Part shown: positions 6,367 through 6,673 of the stretch, in pieces
Position numbering within the stretch: position 1 is the stretch's first letter
Layout of the letters: every line of letters starts with the position of its first letter
Assembly: GCA_028704035.1 (NCBI GenBank)
Contig: JAQVLS010000091.1
Span: 1-6,673 of the forward strand
DNA from: Desulfotomaculaceae bacterium
GTDB lineage: Bacteria > Bacillota > Desulfotomaculia > Desulfotomaculales > Pelotomaculaceae
DNA: 6,673 bases
Reading direction: 5' to 3'
The notes under the pieces: generated by a model
The model's database searches: none
Told to the model about the DNA's origin: nothing
What the model saw: the letters and a program-made list of their open reading frames with translations, nothing else
Position numbers and translations under genes: made by a program

Positions 6367-6673
6367 TTACCCCCTCTTGTTCCTGGTTGTGCGTTTTTTC
6401 CTGAATGGACTGTAACCGGTTGTTTCTTCCACTCTAGCCAGGATCCTGCCGACAAAAAAAATCACATCGTTGGGGTGAGACAAAGCAATTTTTTTGGAAT
6501 AAGCTTTGCCAGAAACAATCACCGCGGCAATAAATGCGGTGATTAGAATATTCAGCCAGAACTGGCTTATAGCAGGATTTAGGTTAACGATCTGCACAGC
6601 GATGGAGATCCCCAGCGCGCCTCCCACAGTAGTAGTAATATCACTCAACATGTCGTTAGTTAAGTTAGCAACC
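6367..6673 (-). CDS. Small membrane protein of unknown function, 5' end probably outside the window
   Basis: I do not recognise this gene with certainty. An in-frame ATG at 6651 gives 94 aa, but the frame stays open to the right edge (residues VANLTND precede that Met). No ribosome-site-like purine run lies before the ATG, so the real start is likely further upstream. The sequence shows two hydrophobic stretches, about residues 8-24 and 31-47 counted from that Met. They are followed by a [10 protein letters not shown] segment (48-57), an amphipathic stretch [12 protein letters not shown] (65-76) and a strongly basic tail ([10 protein letters not shown]). The pattern of a helix ending in G-K-A-x-x-K-K-x-A, then N-D-V and another hydrophobic stretch, is loosely like the end of a DUF21/CNNM (CorB/CorC-type) membrane domain; this is a weak, by-eye similarity. 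It ends 8 nt before dxs, its stop region carries the dxs ribosome site, and the two are probably co-transcribed. Upstream neighbours such as ispA are expected in related genomes but are not visible here. Confidence 0.7.
   Translation of the reverse strand, partial: VANLTNDMLSDITTTVGGALGISIAVQIVNLNPAISQFWLNILITAFIAAVIVSGKAYSKKIALSHPNDVIFFVGRILARVEETTGYSPFRKKRTTRNKRG
6370..6375 (-). promoter_or_regulatory. Shine-Dalgarno site of dxs inside the upstream gene
   Basis: AGGGGG on the minus strand encodes the last two codons (Arg-Gly) of the membrane-protein gene and ends just over its stop codon. Spacing to the ATG at 6358 is 11 nt, slightly long. No closer candidate is better. Confidence 0.6.

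Overview
The window is a dense, co-oriented gene cluster, all on the minus strand, with no mobile elements, RNA genes or CRISPR. In transcription order (right to left) it holds: the 3' part of a small membrane-protein gene, dxs (1-deoxy-xylulose-5-phosphate synthase), a TlyA-family rRNA methyltransferase, NAD kinase, an MnmM/YtqB-type methyltransferase, the arginine repressor argR, and recN, whose last codons run off the left edge. Base composition looks close to half GC. The order dxs-tlyA-(nadK-mnmM)-argR-recN is the classic arrangement upstream of spoIVB-spo0A in endospore-forming Firmicutes. Together with the protein sequences this suggests a clostridial spore-former, possibly of the Desulfotomaculum/Pelotomaculum type. 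The genus is an inference and not proven by the window.

Layout. 6367-6651 (open to the right edge): a short two-helix membrane protein whose true start probably lies outside the window. 4445-6358: dxs, starting 8 nt after it. 4363-4444: an 82-nt gap, the largest non-coding stretch, with a small hairpin and the tlyA Shine-Dalgarno. 3550-4362: tlyA. 3510-3549: a 40-nt gap with a 10-bp palindrome and the nadK Shine-Dalgarno. 2640-3509: nadK. 2075-2647: mnmM, overlapping nadK by 8 nt. 1619-2074: argR, with its ATG abutting the mnmM stop. 1-1614: recN, 4 nt after argR. No gene-free stretch exceeds 100 nt, and no intrinsic terminator separates any two genes, so one polycistronic message is plausible.

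How the genes fit together. Dxs opens the MEP isoprenoid pathway, and NAD kinase makes the NADP pool used by the next enzyme, DXR. TlyA and MnmM modify rRNA and tRNA, ArgR senses arginine, and RecN is a DNA-repair SMC-like ATPase. They do not form one pathway; the cluster looks like a conserved housekeeping operon next to sporulation control genes. I found no previously undescribed system here. The points most worth a second look are altered RecN motifs, the unidentified membrane protein before dxs, the non-ATG starts, the G-run ribosome binding sites, and the tightly coupled nadK-mnmM pair inside the dxs-recN synteny block.
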